A model generated the notes under the pieces. That model saw only the letters and a list, made by a program, of their open reading frames with translations. It made no database searches and was not told where the DNA came from. Shown here piece after piece: positions 18,854 through 27,088 of a stretch of 38,291 nucleotides of DNA; within the stretch, counting starts at the first letter, position 1; every line of letters begins with the position of its first letter. Source of the DNA: an uncultured SAR116 cluster alpha proteobacterium (GTDB lineage: Bacteria > Pseudomonadota > Alphaproteobacteria > Puniceispirillales > Marisalimonadaceae); the NCBI GenBank assembly GCA_902542765.1, contig CACBVW010000012.1, positions 1 to 38,291 on the forward strand, read 5' to 3'. The position numbers and the translations under genes were made by a program.

Positions 18854-19210
18854 TTACTTTTTCTTAGAACTAGATTTTTTTTCTTCCGATTTAAGTTTTT
18901 GATCACCACGAACCTCGGATATCATTTGTCTTGCAAGCTCGACCGTTACCCCTGAAGCAATTTCTACGCTTACAGTTTCTGATCCATCAATAGCTTTTGT
19001 AACTACACCAAGTATACCTCCTGCAGTCAAAACTTTGTTACCCCTCGTTAAACTCTCAACCATTAATTTGTGCTGTTTAACTCTTTTTTGTTGAGGTCTT
19101 ATAAGTAAAAAATAAAAAATTATAAAAATTAAAATGAATGGTAGAAGACCCTGTAATGAAAAACCGCCAGCTCCTCCGGCTGCTGATTGAGCAAATGCAC
19201 TTGAAATCAT
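18854..19210 (-). CDS. yajC: Preprotein translocase accessory subunit YajC
   Basis: Small membrane protein associated with SecDF. With the inner start it is 118 aa: MISSAFAQSAAGG, a single membrane segment (LLPFILIFIIFYFLLIRPQ), then the cytoplasmic RPQQKRVKQH region and a lysine-rich tail. The frame can open 12 bases earlier with ATG at 19222, but GGAG at 19217-19220 overlaps that ATG and lies 6 bases from the ATG at 19210. The inner start also gives the usual N-terminus of the family. First gene of the yajC-secD-secF operon. Confidence 0.95.
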   Translation of the reverse strand: MISSAFAQSAAGGAGGFSLQGLLPFILIFIIFYFLLIRPQQKRVKQHKLMVESLTRGNKVLTAGGILGVVTKAIDGSETVSVEIASGVTVELARQMISEVRGDQKLKSEEKKSSSKKK

Positions 19211-19216
19211 AAATAA

Positions 19217-19220
19217 CTCC
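19217..19220 (-). promoter_or_regulatory. Ribosome binding site of yajC (GGAG), selects ATG at 19210
   Basis: GGAG is 6 bases upstream of the inner ATG and overlaps the outer ATG at 19222, so the outer codon is unlikely to be the start. Confidence 0.6.
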
Positions 19221-19333
19221 ATTATAAACTTAAAATAAAGATAACAATTTATATAAAAAAAAACTAAGAAAGACCATAGATAAAATTTAAAAATTATATA
19301 TATTACAATTTTTAATCATTCAGGCTTTTTATT

Positions 19334-20197
19334 ATGGTTGATATTACATCGAATTCAATTTTAGAGAGAATTGCTAACGCTTTAGAAAGATTGGCTCCAC
19401 CAGAAAAACAAATTAATAATTTGGATCAAAGTGAAGGTTTTATTTTTGATTCAAAATCTGGTTTAATTAGACCTGTTGGAAATATAAATCGTATATCAAT
19501 TTCACTTCTTAAAGGTATTGATAATCAAAAAGAAATACTTTTAAACAACACTTTGAATTTTTCTAAAAATTTGAGTGCAAATAATGCTTTGTTGTGGGGT
19601 GCAAGAGGAACGGGTAAATCTTCTCTTGTTAAAGCTGTTCATAAAGAAGTTATTGTTAAAACAAAATCAAAAGCATTAAAATTAGTTGAAATTCACAGAG
19701 AAGATATATCGGAACTTCCTGAACTTTTATTACTTTTGTCAAAACACAAAAATTATAGATTTATTTTGCTATGTGATGATTTATCATTTGATGCTGGCGA
19801 AAATAATTATAAAAGCCTGAAAGCTGCACTTGATGGGGGTATCGAGGGAAAGCCAAATAATGTAATTTTTTATGCAACTTCAAATAGAAGACATTTAATG
19901 CCTAGAGACATGATGGAAAATGAGAGATCTACTGCTATAAATCCTTCAGAGTCTGTAGAAGAAAAGGTTTCTTTGTCTGATAGATTTGGATTATGGATAG
20001 GATTTCATAATATGGATCAAGATACATTTCTAATTATAGTCGAAGCATATTGTAATGAGTTCAAAATATCTATTGAAAAAAATAAACTTAAATCTGAGGC
20101 TCTTGAGTGGTCAATTACTAGAGGTGCGAGATCAGGAAGAGTGGCCTGGCAATTTATTCAAGATTTAGCTAGCAGACAAAATATTAAAATCTATTAA
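19334..20197 (+). CDS. AAA+ family ATPase, DUF815
   Basis: ATP-binding protein of unknown role, 287 aa. Walker A is at about 89-97 (GARGTGKSS) and Walker B at about 145-149 (LLCDD). The DUF815 hallmark region follows: NRRHLMPRDM, then VSLSDRFGLWIGFHN, and a C-terminal RGARSGRVAWQFIQDLASR. The first 25 residues include a short amphipathic helix (ILERIANALERLAPP). The family is often found between yajC and the LytM-type gene in alphaproteobacteria, as here. It is transcribed away from yajC and ends inside the stop region of the convergent LytM gene (4-base overlap). Only a weak Shine-Dalgarno is seen. The biochemical role of DUF815 proteins is not known to me. Confidence 0.9.
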   Translation: MVDITSNSILERIANALERLAPPEKQINNLDQSEGFIFDSKSGLIRPVGNINRISISLLKGIDNQKEILLNNTLNFSKNLSANNALLWGARGTGKSSLVKAVHKEVIVKTKSKALKLVEIHREDISELPELLLLLSKHKNYRFILLCDDLSFDAGENNYKSLKAALDGGIEGKPNNVIFYATSNRRHLMPRDMMENERSTAINPSESVEEKVSLSDRFGLWIGFHNMDQDTFLIIVEAYCNEFKISIEKNKLKSEALEWSITRGARSGRVAWQFIQDLASRQNIKIY

Positions 20198-21111
20198 TTT
20201 AAATAACTTAATGGGTTAACTGGATTTCTATTATGTCTTAATTGAAAGTGAAAATAATTTTCGTTATCAAGCGTGTAAGCAATTATTTGTTGTTTTTTTA
20301 TTTTGTCACCAACTTTAACATTATATTTCCCTAAATTAGAATATGCTGTTACCCAAGATTGATTATGTTTTATAATTATCAAGTTGCCAAACTTTTTAAT
20401 TTGTGAACCAACAAACGCGACCTCTCCATCATACGCTGAATAAATAGGTTGATTTTTACCAAACTTAATATCAATACCATCATAATGTTGACCCTTACCA
20501 AATCTACCAAAACTTTTTATAACTTTACCTTTTGCTGGCCATAAAAAAACAGGGGCATTTTTAATTTTTTTATTGTTAGCAACATATTCTTTTTTAGTTA
20601 TTTGTTTTTTATCATAAACTTTTTCATTAATAATTAAATCAACAACTGAAAAATCTTTAATCAATGGAATTAAGATTTTGTTTCCGACAACTAAATTATA
20701 AGGCGTTTTAAGTTTATTTAAATTAATAATTTTTGATTTTTTAACAGCAAATCTTTTTGAAATTTTTTCGACTGTGTCATTATCTTTTATAATATAAATA
20801 TTTTCATGTCTTAAAAATAAAATTTGATTAGATTTCAATTCATAAGGTTTCGAAAGATTGTTGTCTTCGATTATATCTTTTGGAATAACTTTATATTTGT
20901 TAGCGATACTATAAATTGTCTCATTTTCTTTGACAATTATCATGCCATTTAATGGAATTTTTATGCTATCTGAACTAGAAGATTTATAAAAAATTTTTGC
21001 TTCTTTCTCAGAAGCAATATCATTTTTTAAACTGTCATAAAGTTTGTTACTCTGACATCCAAATAGAAAGAAGATTAAAATTATGTAATAACTTTTATTC
21101 AACTTAATCAC
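20194..21111 (-). CDS. LysM/M23 (NlpD/LytM-like) lipoprotein with degenerate active site
   Basis: Cell-envelope protein, 305 aa. Residues 1-18 are a lipoprotein signal with lipobox LFGC (C19). Two LysM peptidoglycan-binding repeats lie at about 57-100 and 104-150, and an M23/LytM domain at about 188-303. The zinc site is incomplete: Y210 stands where the first histidine of HxxxD is expected (D214 is present), the HxH pair reads YFH (Y286, H288), and the TxYxHL motif reads TAYSNL. It therefore probably acts like NlpD/EnvC, activating amidases at the division site, instead of cutting peptidoglycan. It is the last gene of the long minus-strand run, 35 bases after pcm. Confidence 0.88.
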   Translation of the reverse strand: MIKLNKSYYIILIFFLFGCQSNKLYDSLKNDIASEKEAKIFYKSSSSDSIKIPLNGMIIVKENETIYSIANKYKVIPKDIIEDNNLSKPYELKSNQILFLRHENIYIIKDNDTVEKISKRFAVKKSKIINLNKLKTPYNLVVGNKILIPLIKDFSVVDLIINEKVYDKKQITKKEYVANNKKIKNAPVFLWPAKGKVIKSFGRFGKGQHYDGIDIKFGKNQPIYSAYDGEVAFVGSQIKKFGNLIIIKHNQSWVTAYSNLGKYNVKVGDKIKKQQIIAYTLDNENYFHFQLRHNRNPVNPLSYLN

Positions 21112-21146
21112 CTTATTTTTAGACTTAAATTAAAATCAAAGAAATT

Positions 21147-21791
21147 TCAATAATTATCACTTATTAATGGAACAAAATTTACTTGCCCAAGATCTTCCCA
21201 AATATCTTTTTCTCTATTGTTTTTGACAGTTATTTTTTTTAATCTTTGTCCTTCCAAAACAGATCCTACTGGCACCACACACGTACCATTTATTCTAACT
21301 TGACTTAATAACCTATCATCAATTTTTTCTACTGCACACGTAACTATTAAATGATCAAAAGGAGCTAATTTTGGCCATCCTAAAAATCCATCCCTACATT
21401 CGCAAATAATATTTGTTAACTTAAGTTTTTTAAAACAACTAATTGCATTTACTAATAGAGGTCGAATTCTTTCTATTGAATAAACTCTTCTTGACAAGAT
21501 TGACAAAATAGATGTTTGGTAGCCAGAACCAGTTCCTATTTCTAAAATGACTTCATTTCCTTTTAGTGACAAAGCTTCAGTCATCAAGGCAACTATATAT
21601 GGTTGACTAATTGTCTGTTCAAAACCAATAGGTAAGGGGTTATTTTCATATGCATAATCCGTAAAGTTTGAAGGTAAAAAAATTTCTCTAGGAATTTTTT
21701 CAATTGCAGATAAAACGTTTTTTGAAGAAATACCCATAGATCTTAATTTCATAATTAAATTAGCTTTTTGAATTGTACTTTCAAAGATCAT
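21147..21791 (-). CDS. pcm: Protein-L-isoaspartate O-methyltransferase
   Basis: Repairs isoaspartyl residues in aged proteins by methylation with S-adenosylmethionine. 214 aa, normal length. The family motif GFEQTISQPYIVALMTE (about 56-72) carries the catalytic serine S62. The SAM motif is ILEIGTGSGYQTSIL (about 82-96), and the post-motif CRDGFLGWP is also present. The start overlaps the end of surE by 11 bases, a pairing (surE-pcm) widespread in proteobacteria and linked to stationary-phase survival. Confidence 0.95.
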   Translation of the reverse strand: MIFESTIQKANLIMKLRSMGISSKNVLSAIEKIPREIFLPSNFTDYAYENNPLPIGFEQTISQPYIVALMTEALSLKGNEVILEIGTGSGYQTSILSILSRRVYSIERIRPLLVNAISCFKKLKLTNIICECRDGFLGWPKLAPFDHLIVTCAVEKIDDRLLSQVRINGTCVVPVGSVLEGQRLKKITVKNNREKDIWEDLGQVNFVPLISDNY

Positions 21792-22542
21792 GGTTTAATT
21801 TATTGAAAAATTCGTTATTATTTAAATTAAAAGACAGTGGTGTTATAGATATTTTATTTTTTTGTAAACATTCTAAATCTGTATTGTTTAAAGATATATG
21901 ATCATTAATCATTCTTCCTATTCTGAAAGAATTAGAATCATTATCTAATAAAATTTCATCAGCAATTTTTTGAGATGCTAAAGTTGTAAATGAACTTCTA
22001 ACATTTTCTATATTAAATGAAGTTATGTATGGAAAATTAACATTATAAAATTTAGGAGTAGGAGATTTTATTTTAAGAATGTAATTGATGATTTCAAGAC
22101 CTTTGGCTTGTGAACATTTATAAGAATTAATTGTATTATCACCACCATATTGACTTAACGCAATTGAATCTATTTTTCTGATTGCTCCTTCCCATGCAGC
22201 AGCCACAGTACCAGAATAAGAAACTTCGTCTCCAATATTACTTCCAGCATTTATACCACTAAGGATTAAATCAGGCTTATTTTTTTTAAATATATGATTA
22301 AGAGCAAATATCATACAATCAGTTGGTGTGCCTTCAACAATCCAAAAATTTTTTGATGTTTCTCTATAATTAATATTTTTTTCTATTGTTATAGATTTTG
22401 ATTTAGCTGATTGATTAATTTTAGGAGATACTATCAATACATTATGTGCTAATTGCTCCGCAATATTTGAAAGAACTTTCAAGCCAACAGATTCATATCC
22501 ATCATCGTTGGAAATAAGAATATTATTCAATTTCTTTTTCAT
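21781..22542 (-). CDS. surE: 5'/3'-nucleotidase SurE
   Basis: Metal-dependent nucleoside monophosphate phosphatase, 253 aa. The N-terminal motif ILISNDDGYESVGL gives ligands D13 and D14; S45 and N98 (SGINAGSNIG) complete the usual metal site, and YSGTVAAAWEGA follows. All expected catalytic residues are present. It starts 4 bases after serS ends and overlaps pcm by 11 bases, so the three are co-transcribed. Confidence 0.96.
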   Translation of the reverse strand: MKKKLNNILISNDDGYESVGLKVLSNIAEQLAHNVLIVSPKINQSAKSKSITIEKNINYRETSKNFWIVEGTPTDCMIFALNHIFKKNKPDLILSGINAGSNIGDEVSYSGTVAAAWEGAIRKIDSIALSQYGGDNTINSYKCSQAKGLEIINYILKIKSPTPKFYNVNFPYITSFNIENVRSSFTTLASQKIADEILLDNDSNSFRIGRMINDHISLNNTDLECLQKNKISITPLSFNLNNNEFFNKLNHDL

Positions 22543-22546
22543 GTGA

Positions 22547-23836
22547 TTAATTTAATACTTCAATTTTTCTAATACCCTTCATATAGGGCACAAGAACATC
22601 AGGGATAACTACAGATCCGTCACTTTGTTGGTAATTTTCTAATATGGCTATTATAGTTCTACCGATTGCTAAACCAGAACCATTAAGTGTATGCAAGAAG
22701 TCTATTTTATTTGTTTCTTTATCTTTGAATTTGGCATTCATTCTTCTTGCTTGAAAATCTCCACAATTAGAACAAGATGAAATTTCTCTGTACATACCTT
22801 TTCCAGCATTTTGTCCAGGAAGCCAAACCTCTAAATCAAATGTCTTCTTAGCTGAAAAACCAACATCTCCTGAACATAACTTCATGATTCTATATGGTAA
22901 GTCTAATTTTTTTAAAATAGTTTCTGCACAAGTAACTAAGTTGTTCAATTCTTCATCAGAATTAATTGGATTTGTTATAAAAACCATTTCAACTTTTGAA
23001 AATTGGTGTTGACGTATCATTCCCCTAGTATCAGTGCCGGCGGCACCAGCTTCAGATCTAAAACAGGGAGTATTAGCAACAAATCTTAATGGTAAACTAT
23101 TTTTATCAAGAATTTCATCCCTCACAATATTAGTTAATGGGACTTCAGCAGTAGGAATTAACCATCTTTTGTCTGTAGTACAAAATAAATCTTCGGTAAA
23201 TTTAGGAAGTTGACCAGTGCCAAACAGTGCATCATCTCTTACGATGTAGGGAGGAGAGATTTCTTCAAAACCAAAATTTTTTACATGAATGTCTATCATG
23301 AATGCAGATAGCGCTCTTTCAAGCAAAGCTAATTTTCCTCTTAATAAAACGAATCTTGATCCTGATATCTTCACACCCGTTTTAAAATCAAGTTGCTTTA
23401 GTTTTTCACCAATCTCAACATGGTCTAATGGCTCAAAAGAAAATTTAGGTTTTGTTCCCCATTCTCTAATTAATTTATTTTCATTTTCATTTTCACCATC
23501 AGGAACATCATCATCTAAACTGTTTGGTAATACTTTTAAAATATCATTTAGTTCACTGGAATATTTTTTTATTTCTTGATCTATTGTTGATAATTCAGAC
23601 TTGAAATTAGAAATGTTTTTTTTTAATTCTGATACATCTCTACCTTCAGATACTAGCTTTCCAATTTCTTTTGAACTATTATTTCTTTGTTCTTGTATAG
23701 CTTGTATTTCAGCTTGTTTTTTTCTAATTGTTTGCTCAATTTCGAGAATTGAAGATATATCAATATTCAAACCTCTACGATGCATTTGTTTTTCAAATTT
23801 TATAGGATTGTTTCTTATAAATTTTATATCATGCAT
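22547..23836 (-). CDS. serS: Serine-tRNA ligase
   Basis: Charges tRNA-Ser with serine; class II aminoacyl-tRNA synthetase. 429 aa. The N-terminal antiparallel coiled coil (about 30-105) holds the long variable arm of tRNA-Ser. The catalytic core has class II motif 2 (FRSEAGAAGTDTRGMIRQHQ) and motif 3 (NGSGLAIGRTIIAILENYQ), plus TAEVPLTN for serine recognition. It sits between tatC (11 bases away) and surE (4 bases away) on the same strand. Confidence 0.97.
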   Translation of the reverse strand: MHDIKFIRNNPIKFEKQMHRRGLNIDISSILEIEQTIRKKQAEIQAIQEQRNNSSKEIGKLVSEGRDVSELKKNISNFKSELSTIDQEIKKYSSELNDILKVLPNSLDDDVPDGENENENKLIREWGTKPKFSFEPLDHVEIGEKLKQLDFKTGVKISGSRFVLLRGKLALLERALSAFMIDIHVKNFGFEEISPPYIVRDDALFGTGQLPKFTEDLFCTTDKRWLIPTAEVPLTNIVRDEILDKNSLPLRFVANTPCFRSEAGAAGTDTRGMIRQHQFSKVEMVFITNPINSDEELNNLVTCAETILKKLDLPYRIMKLCSGDVGFSAKKTFDLEVWLPGQNAGKGMYREISSCSNCGDFQARRMNAKFKDKETNKIDFLHTLNGSGLAIGRTIIAILENYQQSDGSVVIPDVLVPYMKGIRKIEVLN

Positions 23837-23847
23837 AAAAAACTCTT

Positions 23848-24627
23848 TTACTTGCTTTTATTGAGAAATTTAGAAAAAATTATAGATACTTCGTATAAAG
23901 CGATAATTGGCAATGCGAGTAAAATTTGTGAGATAACATCTGGCGGTGTAAGTATCGCAGCAATAACAAAAGCCGTTAAGATTGCATACTTTCTTTTGCT
24001 AGCTAGATCATCTGGTGTGATAACACCTGTTTTGACTAACAATAATAGAATTACTGGTAATTCAAAACATAATCCAAAAGCAAAAATAAGTTTCATAATT
24101 AATGAAAGGTATTCTGATATTCTTGGTTCTAATTCTATTGGTAGAGAACCATCTACACTATTAACTTGAAAAGAAAGAAAAAAGTCCCATGCAAGAGGTA
24201 TGACAATATAATAGACCATTGCTGCACCTGCTATAAACAAGATTGGTGTAGCCAACAGAAAAGGAAGAAAAGCTTGTTTTTCATTTTGATATAAACCTGG
24301 GGCAACAAATCTCCATATTTGAATTAAAAATATAGGTAAAGAAACACATAAAGATATAAAAAAAGCAACTTTGACCTGTGTAAAAAAACCTTCATGCAAG
24401 GCCGTAAAAATCATTCTGCCACCATTTTCAAGTATTTGAGATGCAAGTGGAGCCTGCAAAAACATATAAACAATATCTGCAAGATTTTGATTGTCATCAG
24501 TAAATTTGATAAAGCAGAGGAAAAACAAAAATAAAAATGCACAAAATGATACTAATAGTCTATTTCTTAACTCAATAAGATGGTCTAATAATGTCATATT
24601 TTGTTCAGGATTTTTGGCTTTGCTCAT
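23848..24627 (-). CDS. tatC: Sec-independent protein translocase TatC
   Basis: Receptor for twin-arginine signal peptides in the inner membrane. 259 aa with six predicted membrane segments. The N-terminal cytoplasmic motif LLDHLIELRNRLL carries the conserved signal-peptide-binding glutamate; FVAPGLYQNEK and the FGLCFELPV segment in TM4 are further family marks. It follows tatB by 14 bases in tatA-tatB-tatC order. Confidence 0.97.
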   Translation of the reverse strand: MSKAKNPEQNMTLLDHLIELRNRLLVSFCAFLFLFFLCFIKFTDDNQNLADIVYMFLQAPLASQILENGGRMIFTALHEGFFTQVKVAFFISLCVSLPIFLIQIWRFVAPGLYQNEKQAFLPFLLATPILFIAGAAMVYYIVIPLAWDFFLSFQVNSVDGSLPIELEPRISEYLSLIMKLIFAFGLCFELPVILLLLVKTGVITPDDLASKRKYAILTAFVIAAILTPPDVISQILLALPIIALYEVSIIFSKFLNKSK

Positions 24628-24641
24628 ATTATTATTTAAAA

Positions 24642-25004
24642 TTATAAATTTTTAATTTTTGAATTAGATTTTTTATCTATTTTAGTATTATTAGCATTTT
24701 TTATATCATCGACATCATTTTTTATTGATTTTATATTTACATCATCTTCTAATTCTTTTATTTCATCTACATGATCATCGACTATAGATTTTTTATCAAT
24801 TTTATTAACTTCCTTTCTCAAATCAGAAATTTCAGCTTCATTCGCTAAATCGTCAATCCCCGAATGAAATTGTGAAGCCATAGATTTAATTTTTCTTATA
24901 AATGATGTAATTGACCTTAGAACTTTTGGTAAATCTTTTGGACCAACTACTATAAGCAACACAAAAGAAATTAAAAGAAACTCTGGAAAACCAATATCAA
25001 GCAT
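24642..25004 (-). CDS. tatB: Sec-independent protein translocase TatB
   Basis: TatB partners TatC in binding Tat substrates. 120 aa. The N-terminus MLDIGFPEFLLISFVLLIVV forms the single membrane helix, followed by the conserved GPKDLPKVLRS hinge and amphipathic helix. The rest is a charged, low-complexity tail rich in lysine, aspartate and asparagine. The spacing of 15 bases to tatA and 14 to tatC shows one operon. Confidence 0.95.
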   Translation of the reverse strand: MLDIGFPEFLLISFVLLIVVGPKDLPKVLRSITSFIRKIKSMASQFHSGIDDLANEAEISDLRKEVNKIDKKSIVDDHVDEIKELEDDVNIKSIKNDVDDIKNANNTKIDKKSNSKIKNL

Positions 25005-25019
25005 TAAATATATCTTTAC

Positions 25020-25271
25020 TTATGATTTCTTTTTAACAGCTTGTTTCTTTTTTGCCGTTTTTTTAACAGTCTTTTTTTTAGGTTTAGTTTTTGTTTCAGC
25101 AATAACCTCTATTTCATCATCATTTTCTTTATTAGACTTAACCTGATCTTTGAAATTTTTTAAACCTTTACCAAAGTCTCCCATAATACTTGATAATTTA
25201 CCTTTTCCACCAAATAAAATTAAAACGACAATTAGTACAATAATCCAATGCCAAATACTAAATGCACCCAT
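25020..25271 (-). CDS. tatA: Sec-independent protein translocase TatA
   Basis: Pore-forming Tat component, 83 aa. The sequence opens [20 protein letters not shown] (membrane helix), then [21 protein letters not shown], the hinge and amphipathic helix typical of TatA. The last 22 residues are almost all lysine with threonine, alanine and valine, more basic than the tails I expect in TatA. A strong AGGAGG lies 8 bases upstream, the best ribosome site in the window, in keeping with the excess of TatA over TatB and TatC in other bacteria. Confidence 0.95.
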   Translation of the reverse strand: MGAFSIWHWIIVLIVVLILFGGKGKLSSIMGDFGKGLKNFKDQVKSNKENDDEIEVIAETKTKPKKKTVKKTAKKKQAVKKKS

Positions 25272-25279
25272 GATACAAA

Positions 25280-25285
25280 CCTCCT
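25280..25285 (-). promoter_or_regulatory. Strong ribosome binding site of tatA (AGGAGG)
   Basis: A perfect AGGAGG on the minus strand, 8 bases before the tatA ATG. Most genes here have weaker sites, so this fits high TatA synthesis. Confidence 0.75.
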
Positions 25286-25351
25286 AATTAAATACTTTCA
25301 AATTAGAATCACATTACATGTAATTTATTTTTTTTTATATACAAAAATTAT

Positions 25352-26428
25352 TTATTGCTCAAAGATAAAAATTTGTGTTGGATCAGTTTCAACAATTACT
25401 TTTTCATCTACTTTAAAAAAATTAAGTCCAGGAATTCTAGCGTGAATATGAAAATTTAATTCATCAACCTTTAATGATAAATGAACTAAACTTGAACCAG
25501 CAAGTAATCTTGCTTCCATAACAAACCCATAATAAGAAGATTTTATAAAATTTGTTTTATCTTTTGTATTTAAATTAATTTTATTTGCTGAAAACAACTT
25601 AATTGCTTCGTCTCTTACAACAATTTTGACTTTTTTATTATTAAATCTTTGAGAACAATTAAAAGTGCCAAGTACAGTGCTAACAGAACCTTCTCTAACA
25701 ATTCCCTCAAGTATATTTATTTCTCCAAAAAACTCAGCTATGAAAGCTGATTTTGGTCTTAAATATAGATCTATAGGACTTCCAAATTGTTCAATGCACC
25801 CATTATTCAAAACACCTATTTTATCAGACATAAACATTGCCTCTTCTGGATCATGAGTTACTAATAATGCTGAAATTTTGTGTTCCCTTAAAATGTGTAA
25901 CATTTGATCTCTAATTTTTTCTTTTAATCTAGAATCTAAATTTGAATAAGGTTCATCTAAAAAAATAATCTTAGGATTAGAAGCCATAGCTCTAACTAAC
26001 GCAACTTGTTGTTGTTGACCACCTGATAATTCATGAGGATAGTTGTTAGCTAGATTAGAAATATCTATTTCATCCATTAAGTTTTGAATTTTATTTGTAC
26101 TTTTTTCTATGTGATTTGTTTTTATTCCAAAGAAAATATTTTCCATAATAGTTAAGTGAGGAAATAATGCGCAATCCTGAAAAACATATCCAATTTGTCT
26201 TTTATCTGAATTTAAATGAAAATTGAAAGAAGAAACAATTTCATCATTTAATTTGATTTCGCCATTTTGAACTTTTTCTATTCCACTTGCTAATTTAAGT
26301 AATGTTGTTTTTCCACAACCAGAAGGACCTAACAAGGAAACTACTTCTCCTGCTTCAAGTTTCATAGAAAAGTCATTCAAAATTAGTTTTTTGTCATATT
26401 TGTGCGAGATATTTAAAAACTCTAACAA
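25352..26428 (-). CDS. ABC transporter ATP-binding protein, FbpC/PotA-like, without nearby partners
   Basis: Importer-type ATPase of 358 aa. Walker A is at 34-41 (GPSGCGKT). The Q-loop segment is YVFQDCALFPHLT, the signature is LSGGQQQQVAL (134-144), Walker B is IIFLDEP (about 154-160), and the switch is VTHDPEEAM. The usual arginine after LSGGQQQ is a glutamine (Q141). A TOBE-like C-terminal domain follows from about 245. The sequence style is that of iron(III), polyamine or similar anion/cation importers; I cannot choose between them. No permease or binding protein lies within the window. It starts at TTG, 28 bases after scpB, and is followed by an 80-base gap before tatA. Confidence 0.85.
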   Translation of the reverse strand: MLEFLNISHKYDKKLILNDFSMKLEAGEVVSLLGPSGCGKTTLLKLASGIEKVQNGEIKLNDEIVSSFNFHLNSDKRQIGYVFQDCALFPHLTIMENIFFGIKTNHIEKSTNKIQNLMDEIDISNLANNYPHELSGGQQQQVALVRAMASNPKIIFLDEPYSNLDSRLKEKIRDQMLHILREHKISALLVTHDPEEAMFMSDKIGVLNNGCIEQFGSPIDLYLRPKSAFIAEFFGEINILEGIVREGSVSTVLGTFNCSQRFNNKKVKIVVRDEAIKLFSANKINLNTKDKTNFIKSSYYGFVMEARLLAGSSLVHLSLKVDELNFHIHARIPGLNFFKVDEKVIVETDPTQIFIFEQ

Positions 26429-26456
26429 TATTTAAATCCCAATAATTAATTTACAT

Positions 26457-27047
26457 TTAATCAACGGACTGATCGTTAAAAATAACTTTATTTTTATCAA
26501 GTAAACCCGAGTTTTTTAGATCTTCTATTCCTGGAAGATCTTTTATATTTTTAAGATTAAAATAATCTAAAAACAAATTTGTAGTTTTCCATGTAAGTGG
26601 ATTTCCTGGAGTTGATTTCCTATGACCAGGTTGAATCCATTGTAATTCTAATAATACATCAAGGGTTCCTCTACTAAGGGAAACTCCACGAATGTTTTCA
26701 ATTTCTGAACGTGTAATAGGTTGATGGTAAGCAATAATAGCTAGAGTTTCAATTGCTGCACGTGAAAGTGGTTTTGGAACAATTTTTTCAATATTCAAGA
26801 ACTCTGAAACATCTAAAGATGTTCTAAATGCATATGTATCGTTGATAACATACAAATTAACTCCGCTTGAGGAATATTTTTTTTCCAAGTTTTCTAAAAT
26901 TTCATTTAATATTTTTTTATCTATTATTCGTTTTAATAATTCGTCATAACGTATCGGTTCAGAAGAAGAAAAAATTAGAGCTTCAACTATTTTCTGCTTT
27001 AAGACAAAATCATAATTTTCATTATTCTTTTCTTTTAATTTTTTCAT
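26457..27047 (-). CDS. scpB: Segregation and condensation protein B
   Basis: Winged-helix subunit of the SMC-ScpAB condensin complex, which compacts and separates chromosomes. 196 aa. The N-terminal part has IVEALIFSSSEPIRYDEL; the conserved core is KPLSRAAIETLAIIAYHQP followed by RSEIENIRGVS, the clearest ScpB signature. It lies 41 bases after scpA. The C-terminal 25 residues are poorly conserved, as usual. Confidence 0.95.
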   Translation of the reverse strand: MKKLKEKNNENYDFVLKQKIVEALIFSSSEPIRYDELLKRIIDKKILNEILENLEKKYSSSGVNLYVINDTYAFRTSLDVSEFLNIEKIVPKPLSRAAIETLAIIAYHQPITRSEIENIRGVSLSRGTLDVLLELQWIQPGHRKSTPGNPLTWKTTNLFLDYFNLKNIKDLPGIEDLKNSGLLDKNKVIFNDQSVD

Positions 27048-27088
27048 AAGTTTACCTAAATTAAGATTTCAAATCATAAAAATTGAAT

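Noticed and set aside
25313-25324. Perfect palindrome ATTACATGTAAT before tatA, considered as terminator or operator
   Set aside because: The stem is AT-only with no loop. On the strand of the genes it is not followed by a T-tract, and palindromes like this arise easily in AT-rich DNA.
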